This document shows positions 33,726-43,251 of a stretch of 64,000 nucleotides of DNA, one piece after another. Source of the DNA: DAIPKP01 sp964539095 (GTDB lineage Bacteria; Synergistota; Synergistia; Synergistales; Aminiphilaceae). Location: NCBI GenBank assembly GCA_964539095.1, contig CAZIFL010000004.1, positions 1-64,000 of the forward strand, written 5' to 3'. How positions within the stretch are numbered: the stretch's first letter is position 1; each line of letters starts with the position of its first letter. The position numbers were made by a program, and so were the translations under genes. The notes under the pieces were generated by a model that saw nothing but the letters and a program-made list of their open reading frames with translations, did not search any database and was not told where the DNA came from.

Positions 33726-35166
33726 ACTGGAACGTCTGCGAAGTGAGGAGGGGTACGACCCCTTTCAGCAGGAGCGATGGGATCGGAAACATACCCTGGA
33801 GTACGTGCACCAGAACTATCATCATCTCGAGGTGGATGCCCAGGGGGAGGAAGAGATTGTCACCGCCGGCCGGGTGATGACCCTGCGAAAGCACGGCAAG
33901 GCATCCTTCGTTACCTTAGAGGATGAAACCCATCGGCTCCAGCTCTACTTCCAGGTGGATGTGCTGGGGGAGGATCTCTACGGCTTTTTCAAGAAGTGGG
34001 TGGATGTGGGGGATTTTCTCGGCATTAAGGGGATTCCCTTCCGAACCCGTCGGGGGGAGCTTTCCATTCTTGTGCAGAGCTTTACCCTTCTCTCCAAGGC
34101 TCTCCGCCCGCTGCCGGAGAAGTGGCATGGCCTGAAGGATCAGGAGATCCGCTACCGTCAGCGGTACGTAGATCTTATTGCTAACCCCGAAGTGCGGGAT
34201 ACTTTCCGGAAAAGGGCCGAAATTATCCGGGCCATCCGGGATGTTATGGATCGCACGGGCACCCTGGAGGTAGACACCCCCATCCTCTCCTCCCTCGCGG
34301 GGGGGGCCAACGCCCGCCCCTTTAGCACCTTTCACAATGCTCTGGGGATTCCCATGTACATGCGTATCGCCACGGAGCTGTATCTCAAGCGGCTCATCGT
34401 GGGGATGATGGGGCGGGTCTACGAGATGGGAAAAAACTTCCGGAACGAGGGGATCAGCCCCCGCCATAATCCTGAATTTACCGCCATGGAGGTCTACTGG
34501 GCCTACGCCAACTACGAGGATATGATGGATCTCACCGAAGAGATCATCGTGACTGCGGCGGATGCGGTGGGATCGAGAAAGAAAACCTGGTACGGCAAGG
34601 AGATCTCCCTGGAGCCCCCCTTCCGGCGGGTCACCATGGCGGAGCTTGTGAAGGAGCATGCCGGTGTGGATATCCACGCTATTACCTCGGATGAAGAGGC
34701 CCGGCAGATCGCCCGGAAGAAGGGGCTGGAGATCGAGGGACACGAGAGTCGTTTTCTCATCCTCTCCATGCTCTTCGAGGCCTTTGGGGAGGAGAAGCTT
34801 CTGCAGCCCACCTTTGTGCTCAAGCACCCCGTGGAGATCTCGCCTCTCTCCAAGAGAGACCCCGAGAACCCGGACTACACCAACCGCTTCGAACTTTTCA
34901 TCAACGGCATGGAGTTTGCCAACGCCTTCAGCGAGTTGAACGATCCCATGGATCAGAAGGAGCGCTTCCTGGATCAGCAGAACAAGAAGGAGGCGGGGGA
35001 TGAGGAGACCCACCCTTACGATGAAGATTACATCACCGCCCTGGAGTATGGGCTGCCTCCCACCGGGGGGCTTGGAGTTGGGGTGGATCGCCTGGTGATG
35101 CTTCTCACGGAGTCCGAGACCATCCGGGACGTGATCCTCTTTCCTACCATGCGTCCCCGGGAGTAG
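33652..35166 (+). CDS. lysS: Lysyl-tRNA synthetase, class II
   Basis: 504 residues. Anticodon-binding OB fold (about 65-165: TAGRVMTLRKHGKASFVTLED) then the class II core: motif 1 RAIRDVMDRTGTLEVDTPIL, motif 2 FRNEGISPRHNPEFTAMEVY, motif 3 GLGVGVDRLVMLL. LysU/LysS-specific GGANARPFSTFHNAL and SPLSKRDP blocks are present. ATG at 33652 follows AAAGGGGAGAAC; the start lies inside the 3' end of dus. ligA begins three bases after its stop. Confidence 0.96.
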   Translation: MVEQQESMEQTQAPEEEILQARKDKLERLRSEEGYDPFQQERWDRKHTLEYVHQNYHHLEVDAQGEEEIVTAGRVMTLRKHGKASFVTLEDETHRLQLYFQVDVLGEDLYGFFKKWVDVGDFLGIKGIPFRTRRGELSILVQSFTLLSKALRPLPEKWHGLKDQEIRYRQRYVDLIANPEVRDTFRKRAEIIRAIRDVMDRTGTLEVDTPILSSLAGGANARPFSTFHNALGIPMYMRIATELYLKRLIVGMMGRVYEMGKNFRNEGISPRHNPEFTAMEVYWAYANYEDMMDLTEEIIVTAADAVGSRKKTWYGKEISLEPPFRRVTMAELVKEHAGVDIHAITSDEEARQIARKKGLEIEGHESRFLILSMLFEAFGEEKLLQPTFVLKHPVEISPLSKRDPENPDYTNRFELFINGMEFANAFSELNDPMDQKERFLDQQNKKEAGDEETHPYDEDYITALEYGLPPTGGLGVGVDRLVMLLTESETIRDVILFPTMRPRE

Positions 35167-35169
35167 ACG

Positions 35170-37194
35170 GTGGCGCCGTACGTCCCGCTTTCCGAAGCGG
35201 AGGAGCTTCGGGAGGCCCTGCGGAAACATGAATATCTCTACTACGTCCTGGATGCTCCGGAGATCTCCGACGAGGAGTATGACGCCCTCTTTCGAAAGCT
35301 TCAGGAGCTGGAAAAAAAGTTTCCCGAGCTTTGTGCTGAGGATTCTCCCACCCAGAGGGTAGGAGGAGCGGTGCGAGAGGGCTTTTCCCGGGTAAAGCAC
35401 GACTTTCCCATGATGAGCCTGGATAACGTCTTCAACCCCGGAGAGCTTGCGGCCTATCTCGGGCGCCTCGAACGGGAGGGGGTCACCCCCTCCCGGGGGA
35501 TCTCCTGCGAACTCAAGATTGATGGCGTGGCAGTGGCCCTTATCTACGAAGAGGGGGTACTGGTGCGTGGGGTTACCCGTGGAGATGGCCTGATGGGGGA
35601 GGATGTCACTCCCAATATCCGCACCCTCTCCTCGGTCCCCTTGAGGCTTCGGATTCTGCAGAAGGGGCGGGTGGAGGTCCGGGGGGAGGTCTATTTCCCC
35701 CGGAAAGAGTTCGAGGCCCTCAACGCCGAAAGAGACGAAGAGGGGCTTCCTCCCTTTGCAAATCCCCGGAATGCCGGGGCGGGCTCCTTGCGGCAGCTTG
35801 ATCCCAAAGTCACCGCCTCCCGAAAGCTTCGATTTTTTGCCTACCATGTTTTTTTTTCGGAGAACCCCCCTGCGGCATCCCAGCAGGAGATTTTTCATTG
35901 GCTTCGTTCTGCGGGATTTCCCGTGGAACCTCACGGAAAATCCGTAACCACCCAGGAGGGAATGCTCGAATACACCGCCCTCTGGGAGAAGGAGCGTTTT
36001 TCCCTCCCCTACGATACGGATGGCATTGTCTTCAAGGTGGAGAGCTTTGCTCTGCGCGAAGAGCTTGGAAGTACCGCCCGGGCACCCCGCTGGGCGGTGG
36101 CCTATAAATTTCCTCCTGAAGAGAAACTCACCCTTCTTCGAGAGATCCGCGTCTCTGTGGGGAGAACCGGCACCCTCACTCCGGTGGCCTATCTCGATCC
36201 GGTGACCCTCTCGGGCTCCGTGGTGCAGCGGGCGACTCTGCATAATCAGGAGGAGATCGAGCGCAAGGATATCCGCCCCGGTGACCGGGTATGGGTGCGC
36301 AAGGCGGGGGAGATCATTCCGGAAATTCTTCGGGCGGATCCTGAAAAACGTTCCCCCTCCAGCGTTCCCTATGAAATGCCCCTTACCTGTCCCGAATGCG
36401 GCAGCAAGGCGGTACGCCTCCCTGATGAGGTGGCATGGCGATGTCCTAACCGCTCCTGTCCGGCGGTGCTCCGGGAGGGAGTGCTGCATTTCACCTCCCG
36501 TAAAGGGATGGATATCCGCGGGCTTGGGGAGAAGCTGGTGGATCAGCTCCTTAGGGTGAATCTGGTGCACGCCCTCGGAGATATCTACAGGCTCTCTCTG
36601 AAGGATCTTGCGGGGCTTGAGCGCATGGGAGAGAAATCCGCAGAAAACCTTCTTCAAGCGTTGGAGACATCGAAGAAACGTCCTCTGGACCGCTTCCTCT
36701 ATGCCCTGGGCATCCGGTACGTGGGGGATCAGGTTGCCCGGATTCTGGCGGAGGAGTTCCGCAGCATTCCCCGGCTTCAGGAGGCCTCCGAGGAAGTTCT
36801 CGCCTCTCTGGATGGAGTGGGGCCCCGGATCGCCGCCTCGGTGCGCGCTTTCTTCGAGGATCCCCAGAATCGAAAGACCCTGGAGAGCCTTAGAGACATG
36901 GGGGTAGGGGGGCAGCCGGAGGAAGAGATGCCGGAGCTTCCCAAAGAATTGCCCTGGAAGGGGCGGCGCATGGTTTTTACGGGGGAACTCACCGCCATGC
37001 CCCGTGCGGAGGCAGAGGAAAAGGCCCGGAGCCTGGGAGCTTCCCCCACCTCCTCGGTGAGTAAAAAGACCTGGCTTGTGGTGGCGGGGGAGAATGCGGG
37101 AAGCAAGCTTGAAAAGGCCCAAAAGCTGGAAATTCCGGTAATCTCCGAAGAGGCCTTTCTCGCTCTCTTGGAAAATCCTCATGGAGAGGATTAG
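35170..37194 (+). CDS. ligA: NAD-dependent DNA ligase
   Basis: 674 residues, standard length. Seals nicks in replication and repair. Ia domain (YYVLDAPEISDEEYDALF), adenylation domain with the AMP-accepting Lys116 in CELKIDGVAV, GDGLMGEDVTPNIRT, OB fold, zinc finger (CPECGSKAVRLPDEV...CPNRSCPA), tandem HhH (LEALGIRYVGDQVA type) and a C-terminal BRCT domain (RRMVFTGELTAMPRAEAEE). GTG start three bases after lysS. Confidence 0.96.
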   Translation: MAPYVPLSEAEELREALRKHEYLYYVLDAPEISDEEYDALFRKLQELEKKFPELCAEDSPTQRVGGAVREGFSRVKHDFPMMSLDNVFNPGELAAYLGRLEREGVTPSRGISCELKIDGVAVALIYEEGVLVRGVTRGDGLMGEDVTPNIRTLSSVPLRLRILQKGRVEVRGEVYFPRKEFEALNAERDEEGLPPFANPRNAGAGSLRQLDPKVTASRKLRFFAYHVFFSENPPAASQQEIFHWLRSAGFPVEPHGKSVTTQEGMLEYTALWEKERFSLPYDTDGIVFKVESFALREELGSTARAPRWAVAYKFPPEEKLTLLREIRVSVGRTGTLTPVAYLDPVTLSGSVVQRATLHNQEEIERKDIRPGDRVWVRKAGEIIPEILRADPEKRSPSSVPYEMPLTCPECGSKAVRLPDEVAWRCPNRSCPAVLREGVLHFTSRKGMDIRGLGEKLVDQLLRVNLVHALGDIYRLSLKDLAGLERMGEKSAENLLQALETSKKRPLDRFLYALGIRYVGDQVARILAEEFRSIPRLQEASEEVLASLDGVGPRIAASVRAFFEDPQNRKTLESLRDMGVGGQPEEEMPELPKELPWKGRRMVFTGELTAMPRAEAEEKARSLGASPTSSVSKKTWLVVAGENAGSKLEKAQKLEIPVISEEAFLALLENPHGED

Positions 37195-37263
37195 AAAGCA
37201 TCTTTCTGCAAGAGAGATTTTCAAAGGATGACATGTGACAGCATTGGCGAAGGAGGCCTGAAG

Positions 37264-37560
37264 ATGGCGGAAATTACCCAGAAGGACGTGGAACATATGG
37301 CCCGGCTGGCGAGGCTTGAAGTCTCTCCTGAGGAGACGGAGGATCTCGTGCAATACTTTGGAGACATTCTCTCTTCCTTTCACAAACTTGGGGAGGTCGA
37401 TTTGAGTGATGTGGACCCCTTTGGCATGGAAAACGCCGAGGCTCGGCCCCTGCGGGAAGACATCCTCTCCCGAGATGACCGGAGAGAGGCTATCCTTGAG
37501 CAGGTCCCCCTGAGAGAGGGAGATTATATTCGGGTTCCCCGGATCATGGAGGAGGCGTAA
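37264..37560 (+). CDS. gatC: Asp/Glu-tRNA amidotransferase subunit C
   Basis: 98 residues. Small belt subunit that holds GatA and GatB together. ITQKDVEHMARLARLEVSPEE and LREDILSRDDRREAILEQ match the family. ATG at 37264 has AAGGAGG seven bases upstream; an upstream ATG at 37228 is unlikely. First gene of gatCAB. Confidence 0.93.
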   Translation: MAEITQKDVEHMARLARLEVSPEETEDLVQYFGDILSSFHKLGEVDLSDVDPFGMENAEARPLREDILSRDDRREAILEQVPLREGDYIRVPRIMEEA

Positions 37561-37565
37561 CGACG

Positions 37566-39035
37566 ATGGAACTATGGGAATATCCCGGGTGGCGTATCGC
37601 CCAATTTGTCTCCCGAAGAGAGCTTTCCGTGGAGGATGTGGTGCGCTCGCATCTCGGGCGCATATCCTGCTGCGAACCGCAGCTGCGAGCGCTTATTACC
37701 CCGATGGAAGATGCCGCCCTTGAAAGGGCCCAGAGGCTGGATGCTGACATACAGGCGGGAAAAGAGCTTCCCTCACCTCTTTGCGGGGTTCCGGTAATCC
37801 TCAAGGATAATATGTGTTTTCAAGGGGCTCCTACCACGTGCGGAAGTAACATGCTGCGAGAGTGGCACCCTCCTTACAACGCTTCGGTGGTGGAATATCT
37901 GGAAGAGGCGGGGGCGGTTATTCTCGGAAAGGCGAACATGGATGAGTTCGCCATGGGAAGCTCCACGGAAAACTCCGCCTTTGGCCCCACCTCGAATCCC
38001 CGAAACCTCGCCCTTGTTCCGGGGGGAAGCTCCGGGGGGAGTGCCGCCTCTGTTGCGGCGGGATACTGCCCCATAGCTCTGGGGAGCGACACCGGAGGGT
38101 CCATCCGACAGCCCGCCGCCTTTTGCGGAGTCCACGGCATGAAACCCACCTACGGCCTTATCAGCCGCTACGGCCTGGTAGCCTTTGCATCCTCCCTTGA
38201 TCAGATCGGCCCCTTTGCCCGGGATCTGGGAGATATTGCCCTCACTCTAGATGTGCTTTCCTTCAAGGATCCCCGGGATGCCACATCTTCCCCTCGCAAG
38301 AACGGGCGCTACCTCGATGCCCTCGAAAGAAGTTCTCTCAAGGGACTCCGGATCGGCCTCGTAAAGGAATACGAGGGAGAGAAGATTGATCCCCGGCTGG
38401 AGGCATCCGTAGTGCACGCTGCGCGAGTCTGCCAGGATGCGGGGGCTGAAATCGTTCATGTATCCCTGAAAAACGCCATATCCTACGGTCTTGCATGCTA
38501 CTACATCATTGCTCCCGCAGAGGCAAGCTCAAACCTTGCCCGATACGACGGTGTTCGCTACGGATTCCGGGCTCCCGCAGAGACGCTTATCGAACAGTAT
38601 TGCGCCACCAGGCGAGAGTTCGGATCCGAGGTGCAGCGCCGAATCCTTGCGGGAACCTACGTGCTTAGCTCGGGGTACTACGATGCGTACTATCTCACGG
38701 CTCAGAAGATGCGGCAACGAATCTGCTACGAGTTTGATCAGGCCTTTCATGACGTTGACGCCCTTCTTATGCCCACCACCCCCACCCTCCCCTTTGCCAA
38801 AGGAGCTGTAACCTCCCCCATGGAGATGTATCTTCAGGATGTCTTTACCCTCCCAGTCAATCTTGCAGGGCTCCCCGCCATCTCTCTCTATGCGGGGATG
38901 ACCGAAGAAGAGCTTCCTCTGAACGTTCAGGTGGTGGGGCCCCGGTGGAGTGAAACTACCCTTCTTGGAGTGGCCTCCATGCTGGAGATTGCCTTTGGAA
39001 CTCCCCCCATTGCGAAGGGATGTGATAACGCATGA
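37566..39035 (+). CDS. gatA: Asp/Glu-tRNA amidotransferase subunit A
   Basis: 489 residues. Amidase-signature enzyme that releases ammonia from glutamine for transamidation of Glu-tRNA(Gln) and Asp-tRNA(Asn). The catalytic triad is visible as Lys80 (PVILKDN), cis-Ser155 (PGGSSGGSAAS) and Ser179 (GSDTGGSIRQPA). Starts five bases after gatC; its stop overlaps the gatB start. Confidence 0.96.
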   Translation: MELWEYPGWRIAQFVSRRELSVEDVVRSHLGRISCCEPQLRALITPMEDAALERAQRLDADIQAGKELPSPLCGVPVILKDNMCFQGAPTTCGSNMLREWHPPYNASVVEYLEEAGAVILGKANMDEFAMGSSTENSAFGPTSNPRNLALVPGGSSGGSAASVAAGYCPIALGSDTGGSIRQPAAFCGVHGMKPTYGLISRYGLVAFASSLDQIGPFARDLGDIALTLDVLSFKDPRDATSSPRKNGRYLDALERSSLKGLRIGLVKEYEGEKIDPRLEASVVHAARVCQDAGAEIVHVSLKNAISYGLACYYIIAPAEASSNLARYDGVRYGFRAPAETLIEQYCATRREFGSEVQRRILAGTYVLSSGYYDAYYLTAQKMRQRICYEFDQAFHDVDALLMPTTPTLPFAKGAVTSPMEMYLQDVFTLPVNLAGLPAISLYAGMTEEELPLNVQVVGPRWSETTLLGVASMLEIAFGTPPIAKGCDNA

Positions 39036-40498
39036 GCCTTACCTACACTCCTGTTATCGGATTGGAGATTCACGTGCAGCTTCTTACGAACACCAAGCTT
39101 TTCTGCAGCTGTTCCACGGATTATATCGGAGCGGTGCCCAACAGTAACATCTGCCCCGTCTGCACCGGGCAGCCCGGAACCTTGCCGGTGCTGAATGCTG
39201 CTGCGGTGCGTCTTGGCGTTCGTGGTGCTCTCGCACTCCACTGCACTATCCGCGAAGCCACCCGCTTTCACCGAAAAAACTATTTCTACCCTGATCTCCC
39301 CAAGGCCTACCAGATCAGCCAGTATGACCTCCCTCTCGGAGAGAAGGGCTTTCTCGACATCTCTGTGGAAGGTGCCATGAAACGCATTGGCATTACCCGA
39401 CTACATCTTGAAGAAGATGCGGGAAAGCTCGTACACGCAGCTTCGGACGGACGTCTCTCGGGGGCCGGTGAGTCTTTGGTGGACTACAACCGGGGTGGGG
39501 TACCTCTGGCGGAGATCGTCTCAGACCCCGATCTTGGCTCTCCCGAAGAGGCTCGGGAGTACGTCTCTGCGGTTCGTCGGTTGGTGCGTTATCTGGAGGT
39601 TTCCAACGGAGATATGGAGGCGGGATCCCTACGGGTGGATGCCAACATCTCCCTCAAGGTCTCTGATGGCCGCTGGGGAAACCGTACCGAGGTAAAAAAT
39701 GTCAACTCTCTCCGATCCCTGGAACGGGCTATCTCTTACGAAATCGGCCGTCAGAAGGAGCTACTCGAAAAGGGGAAGGAGATCGTCCAGGAGACGCGCC
39801 ACTGGGACGATGCCCGGGGTGTGACCCACTCCTCCCGAAGCAAGGAAGATGCCCATGACTATCGCTACTTCCCGGAGCCTGACATCCCGCCTCTGGTTCT
39901 CTCCCGGGAAGAGATCGAAAAGATTCGGGGAAATCTGCCGGAGCTTCCCTGGGAGAGGGCCAAGCGTTTCCGGGAAGCCTACGGTCTGGGGGGAGAGGAT
40001 ATAAGCAATCTTGTGGAAGATCGGCAGGTAGCGGCCTATTTCGAAGGGCTTCTCTCCTCCGGGGCCTCCCCCGAACGGGCTGCCAAATGGGTGCAGACAG
40101 AAGTATTCCGGGTCTGTAACGACCGGAAAATTTCTGTGGAAAATTTCCCTGTGCCTTCGAAGCTTCTCGGGGAGCTGCTTCACAAGATTGATGCGGAGGG
40201 GCTCTCTACCACCGGAGCAAGGGATGTTTTTGAATGCCTTCTCGAAAAGAGATGCTCCCTTCAGGAGGCCTTTGAAAAGACCGGTGTCGCCTCTTCTGCT
40301 CTCGAAGGGGATGCCCTGAGAAATCTTGTGCAGACTCTCTTTCAGGAACAGGCAGAGGTTGTCTCCATTATCCGGGAGGGAAAGGACCCCAAGGGAAAGA
40401 AACGCACATTTCTTCAGGGGCTGGTTATGCGCGCCTCTCGGGGGCAGGCGAAGGTTGAGGACGTGGAGCGTCTTCTTGAGGAATTTCTCTACAAGTAG
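39032..40498 (+). CDS. gatB: Asp/Glu-tRNA amidotransferase subunit B
   Basis: 488 residues. Kinase-transamidase subunit that binds the tRNA and activates the carboxylate. GLEIHVQLLTNTKLFCSC, CPVCTGQPGTLPVLN (zinc/Cys), YFYPDLPKAYQISQYDLP, LEEDAGKL and RVDANISL are the family signatures; the C-terminal YqeY-like tail (residues 330-488) is complete. Its presence implies the indirect path for Gln- and/or Asn-tRNA. Confidence 0.96.
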   Translation: MSLTYTPVIGLEIHVQLLTNTKLFCSCSTDYIGAVPNSNICPVCTGQPGTLPVLNAAAVRLGVRGALALHCTIREATRFHRKNYFYPDLPKAYQISQYDLPLGEKGFLDISVEGAMKRIGITRLHLEEDAGKLVHAASDGRLSGAGESLVDYNRGGVPLAEIVSDPDLGSPEEAREYVSAVRRLVRYLEVSNGDMEAGSLRVDANISLKVSDGRWGNRTEVKNVNSLRSLERAISYEIGRQKELLEKGKEIVQETRHWDDARGVTHSSRSKEDAHDYRYFPEPDIPPLVLSREEIEKIRGNLPELPWERAKRFREAYGLGGEDISNLVEDRQVAAYFEGLLSSGASPERAAKWVQTEVFRVCNDRKISVENFPVPSKLLGELLHKIDAEGLSTTGARDVFECLLEKRCSLQEAFEKTGVASSALEGDALRNLVQTLFQEQAEVVSIIREGKDPKGKKRTFLQGLVMRASRGQAKVEDVERLLEEFLYK

Positions 40499-40635
40499 GC
40501 AAGGTGAAAAACTCCTGTTACAATAGGAAGCCGTGATACCTTCCTTCCGGCTTGTAGAAATTTCGGAGCACTTTGTGCCGGAACGATACGAAAGCGTGTT
40601 ATGCAGTTCAATGTCATAGAGGAGGTAGAGTTCGG

Positions 40636-42717
40636 ATGGGGATACGCAAACCTGAGGATATCAGAAACGTGGCCATTGTAGGGCATGGAGGAGCGGGTAA
40701 AACTGCTCTGACAGAGGCGCTTCTTTTCAATGCGGGGGTCACTACCCGTATGGGAAAGGTGGAGGATGGAAATACCGTAACGGATTTCGGCTCCGAAGAA
40801 CAAAAGCGGCAGATCTCCATCAACGCCGCTCTGGCGACCATTCCGTACAAGGATAAAACCATCTATGTTCTTGACACGCCGGGATATGCAGACTTTATCG
40901 GAGATATGCGCTCTTCCATGCGGGTAGTCGATTCCGCCATCGTGGTGCTTAGCGGTGTGCACGGTGTAGAAGTGCAGACTGAAAAAGCTTGGGAGTTTGG
41001 CGAGGACTTCAACATTCCCATGGTCTTTTATCTGAGCAAAATGGGGAGAGAGAACGCAGATTTCGACAAAGTGGTGGGGGAAATCCAGGAGTATCTTTCC
41101 GATAAGGCTATGCCCTTCTATCTTCCCATGGGCAAAGAATCAAGCTTCAAGGGCGTTATCGATATCCTGGGAGGAAAGGCGTACTCGTATCCGGGAGATG
41201 GCAGTAAGGAGATGACCGAGGGAGAGATTCCCGCCGAATATGCCGAAGCTGTTCAGGCAGCTCGGGAGGCGCTTGTGGAGCGCATTGTAGAGGCGGATGA
41301 CGAGCTGATGATGCGCTATCTCGACGGAGATGTCATCAGCATGGAGGAACTTGTACCGGCCCTTCGGAATGCGGTACGTACACGGAGCCTCTTTCCGATC
41401 CTCCCCGGAGACAGCGCCCATAACGTGGGTGTCTTCCAGGTTCTTGAACTTCTCGTGAATGCTATCCCCGCTTCTTGCGAGATGCCCCCCCGAATAGTCT
41501 TGAGCGGCGATGAAGAAGTTCCTCTTCCTCCCGATCCCGCAGGCCCCTTTGTGGCGTTCTGTTTTAAGATCATGGTGGATCCCTACGTGGGGAAACTCTC
41601 TTTCCTCCGCGTTCTTTCGGGTTCGCTCTCCAGCGACAGCCCTATTTACAACGTGAATAAGGACGAAGAAGAGCGGATCAGCGCCTTCAAGGTTATGACA
41701 GGGAAAGAGGGAAAGGATGTTAAAGAGGTGGTGGTGGGGGATATCATCGCTATCCCCAAGCTCCATAGCACCGCTGTGGCGGATACCCTCGGCGTGAAGG
41801 GGTGTAAATTTACTGCTAAGCCCATCCAGTTCCCCAAGCCCGTATACAGTCTTGCGGTGATTCCCCAGAGCCGGGGAGATGAAGACAAACTCTCTTCGTC
41901 CCTTCACAAACTCCTCGAAGAAGATCCCACCCTGGCCTTTGAAAAGAACGTGGAGACCGGGGATAACGTGCTCTCCGGCATGGGAGATGTGCACCTTGGG
42001 ATCGTGCTTTCCCGTATCAAGGAGCGTTACGGGGTGGATCTTGAGACCAAGACTCCCAAGGTTCCCTATCGGGAGACCATCCGGAAGCCTTCGAAGGCCC
42101 AGGGCAAGTATAAGAAGCAGACCGGAGGCCGTGGGCAGTACGGGGATGTGCATATCGAGTTCGCTCCGAAGGAGCGGGGAGAGGGCTTTGAATTTGTCGA
42201 CAAAGTTGTCGGCGGGGTGGTTCCTAAATCCTACATTCCTGCGGTGGAAAAGGGGCTTAAAGAGGCTCTCCCCAAGGGGTATATTGCAGGATTTCCCATG
42301 GTGGATGTTCAGGCGAGCCTCGTCTTTGGAAGCTACCATGACGTGGACTCCTCCGAAATGGCCTTTAAGATTGCCGCATCCATGGCCTTCAAGGAAGCCA
42401 TGAAAAACGCATCGCCCATCCTTCTGGAGCCGATCATGAACGTCGAAGTCGTTGTTCCTGATGATCACCTTGGGGATGTTATGGGAGATTTCAACAGTCG
42501 CCGGGGGCGCATCATGGGTATTGATGCCCGGGGACGGCTCCAGGTTGTGAAGGCCCAGGCTCCGCTGGCAGAGATGTTCCGCTATGCCATCATTCTGCGC
42601 TCCATGACCTCCGGACGGGGGAACTTTACCATGAGTTACGATCACTACGAAGAAGTCCCTGCGGAAATCTCCAAGAAAATCATCGACCAAAGAAAGACGG
42701 AGCTTGAGGAAGAGTAA
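40636..42717 (+). CDS. Elongation factor G-like GTPase (EF-G paralogue)
   Basis: 693 residues with the five EF-G domains. G1 is GHGGAGKT, G3 DTPGYADF. The usual G4 NKMD reads SKMG (YLSKMGRENADF), and the switch I region reads RQISINAAL in place of RGITI. Domain IV has the tip region GGRGQYGDVHIEF and VVGGVVPKSYIPAVEKG, and domain V ends normally. These changes place it in the EF-G-like / EF-G2 group, not the canonical translocase FusA. The ATG at 40636 follows GAGGAGG. Monocistronic, with a terminator behind. The nucleotide preference may be altered by the loss of the G4 Asn and Asp. Confidence 0.88.
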   Translation: MGIRKPEDIRNVAIVGHGGAGKTALTEALLFNAGVTTRMGKVEDGNTVTDFGSEEQKRQISINAALATIPYKDKTIYVLDTPGYADFIGDMRSSMRVVDSAIVVLSGVHGVEVQTEKAWEFGEDFNIPMVFYLSKMGRENADFDKVVGEIQEYLSDKAMPFYLPMGKESSFKGVIDILGGKAYSYPGDGSKEMTEGEIPAEYAEAVQAAREALVERIVEADDELMMRYLDGDVISMEELVPALRNAVRTRSLFPILPGDSAHNVGVFQVLELLVNAIPASCEMPPRIVLSGDEEVPLPPDPAGPFVAFCFKIMVDPYVGKLSFLRVLSGSLSSDSPIYNVNKDEEERISAFKVMTGKEGKDVKEVVVGDIIAIPKLHSTAVADTLGVKGCKFTAKPIQFPKPVYSLAVIPQSRGDEDKLSSSLHKLLEEDPTLAFEKNVETGDNVLSGMGDVHLGIVLSRIKERYGVDLETKTPKVPYRETIRKPSKAQGKYKKQTGGRGQYGDVHIEFAPKERGEGFEFVDKVVGGVVPKSYIPAVEKGLKEALPKGYIAGFPMVDVQASLVFGSYHDVDSSEMAFKIAASMAFKEAMKNASPILLEPIMNVEVVVPDDHLGDVMGDFNSRRGRIMGIDARGRLQVVKAQAPLAEMFRYAIILRSMTSGRGNFTMSYDHYEEVPAEISKKIIDQRKTELEEE

Positions 42718-42747
42718 GGAGTTTTTCTTTCATCAAATATAATATGT

Positions 42748-42795
42748 AGGTACAGAAAAAGGCGATGGGATACCCCACCGCCTTTTTCTGTACCT
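42748..42795 (+). terminator. Terminator after the EF-G-like gene
   Basis: Long stem AGGTACAGAAAAAGGCG...CGCCTTTTTCTGTACCT with an internal loop, T-run inside the right arm. 31 bases after the stop. Confidence 0.8.
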
Positions 42796-42869
42796 CGAAA
42801 TCCTGTGTTATACTTGCAAAAAGCTGATGGTGGCCTTGAAAAAATTTATGGAGTAAGGAGAGATGTCTT

Positions 42870-43121
42870 ATGAGCGTAACCGTATATTCCACAAAAACGT
42901 GCCCGTGGTGCATTAAAGTAAAAGAGTATCTCGACTCTCTCAATGTGGCGTACGAATCGATCGATGTCGGAGCGGATCGGGAGGCTGCCAAAGAGATGGT
43001 ACAGAAAACAGGGCAGCGGGGTGTTCCGGTGATCCTTGTGGAGGAGACTATCATCGTGGGGTTTGATAAGCACGCCCTTGATACGGCTCTCAAGGAGCAG
43101 GGGCTCATCTCAACGACATAG
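42870..43121 (+). CDS. Glutaredoxin-family protein
   Basis: 83 residues. Thioredoxin fold with the CPWC active site (KTCPWCIKVKEYLDSL) near residue 12, cis-Pro in RGVPVILVEE and GFDKHAL near the end. Acts as a dithiol reductant, NrdH- or glutaredoxin-like. Own position between two terminator/gap regions suggests a single-gene unit; TATACT at 42809-42814 could be its -10. Confidence 0.9.
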   Translation: MSVTVYSTKTCPWCIKVKEYLDSLNVAYESIDVGADREAAKEMVQKTGQRGVPVILVEETIIVGFDKHALDTALKEQGLISTT

Positions 43122-43251
43122 GAACGATCTCCAGAAAAGCCCCTTTCGCCGTTCCTGCGGCATATCCACTGGCTTGGGCAGTTTTTCGCGTGGCGTATTT
43201 TTCTGAAAAAGAGGCAGTCATTGCCATAATGTGCATAAAGGAGGGAGTGCG

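Noticed and set aside
33916..37383. Very long open frame on the minus strand opposite lysS and ligA
   Set aside because: It is the antisense shadow of two confidently identified genes; its composition is Gly/His/Pro-rich and shows no domain.
43122..43251. Minus-strand ORF across the gap before folB
   Set aside because: No ribosome site, it runs into folB, and the plus strand has a strong ribosome site for folB here.
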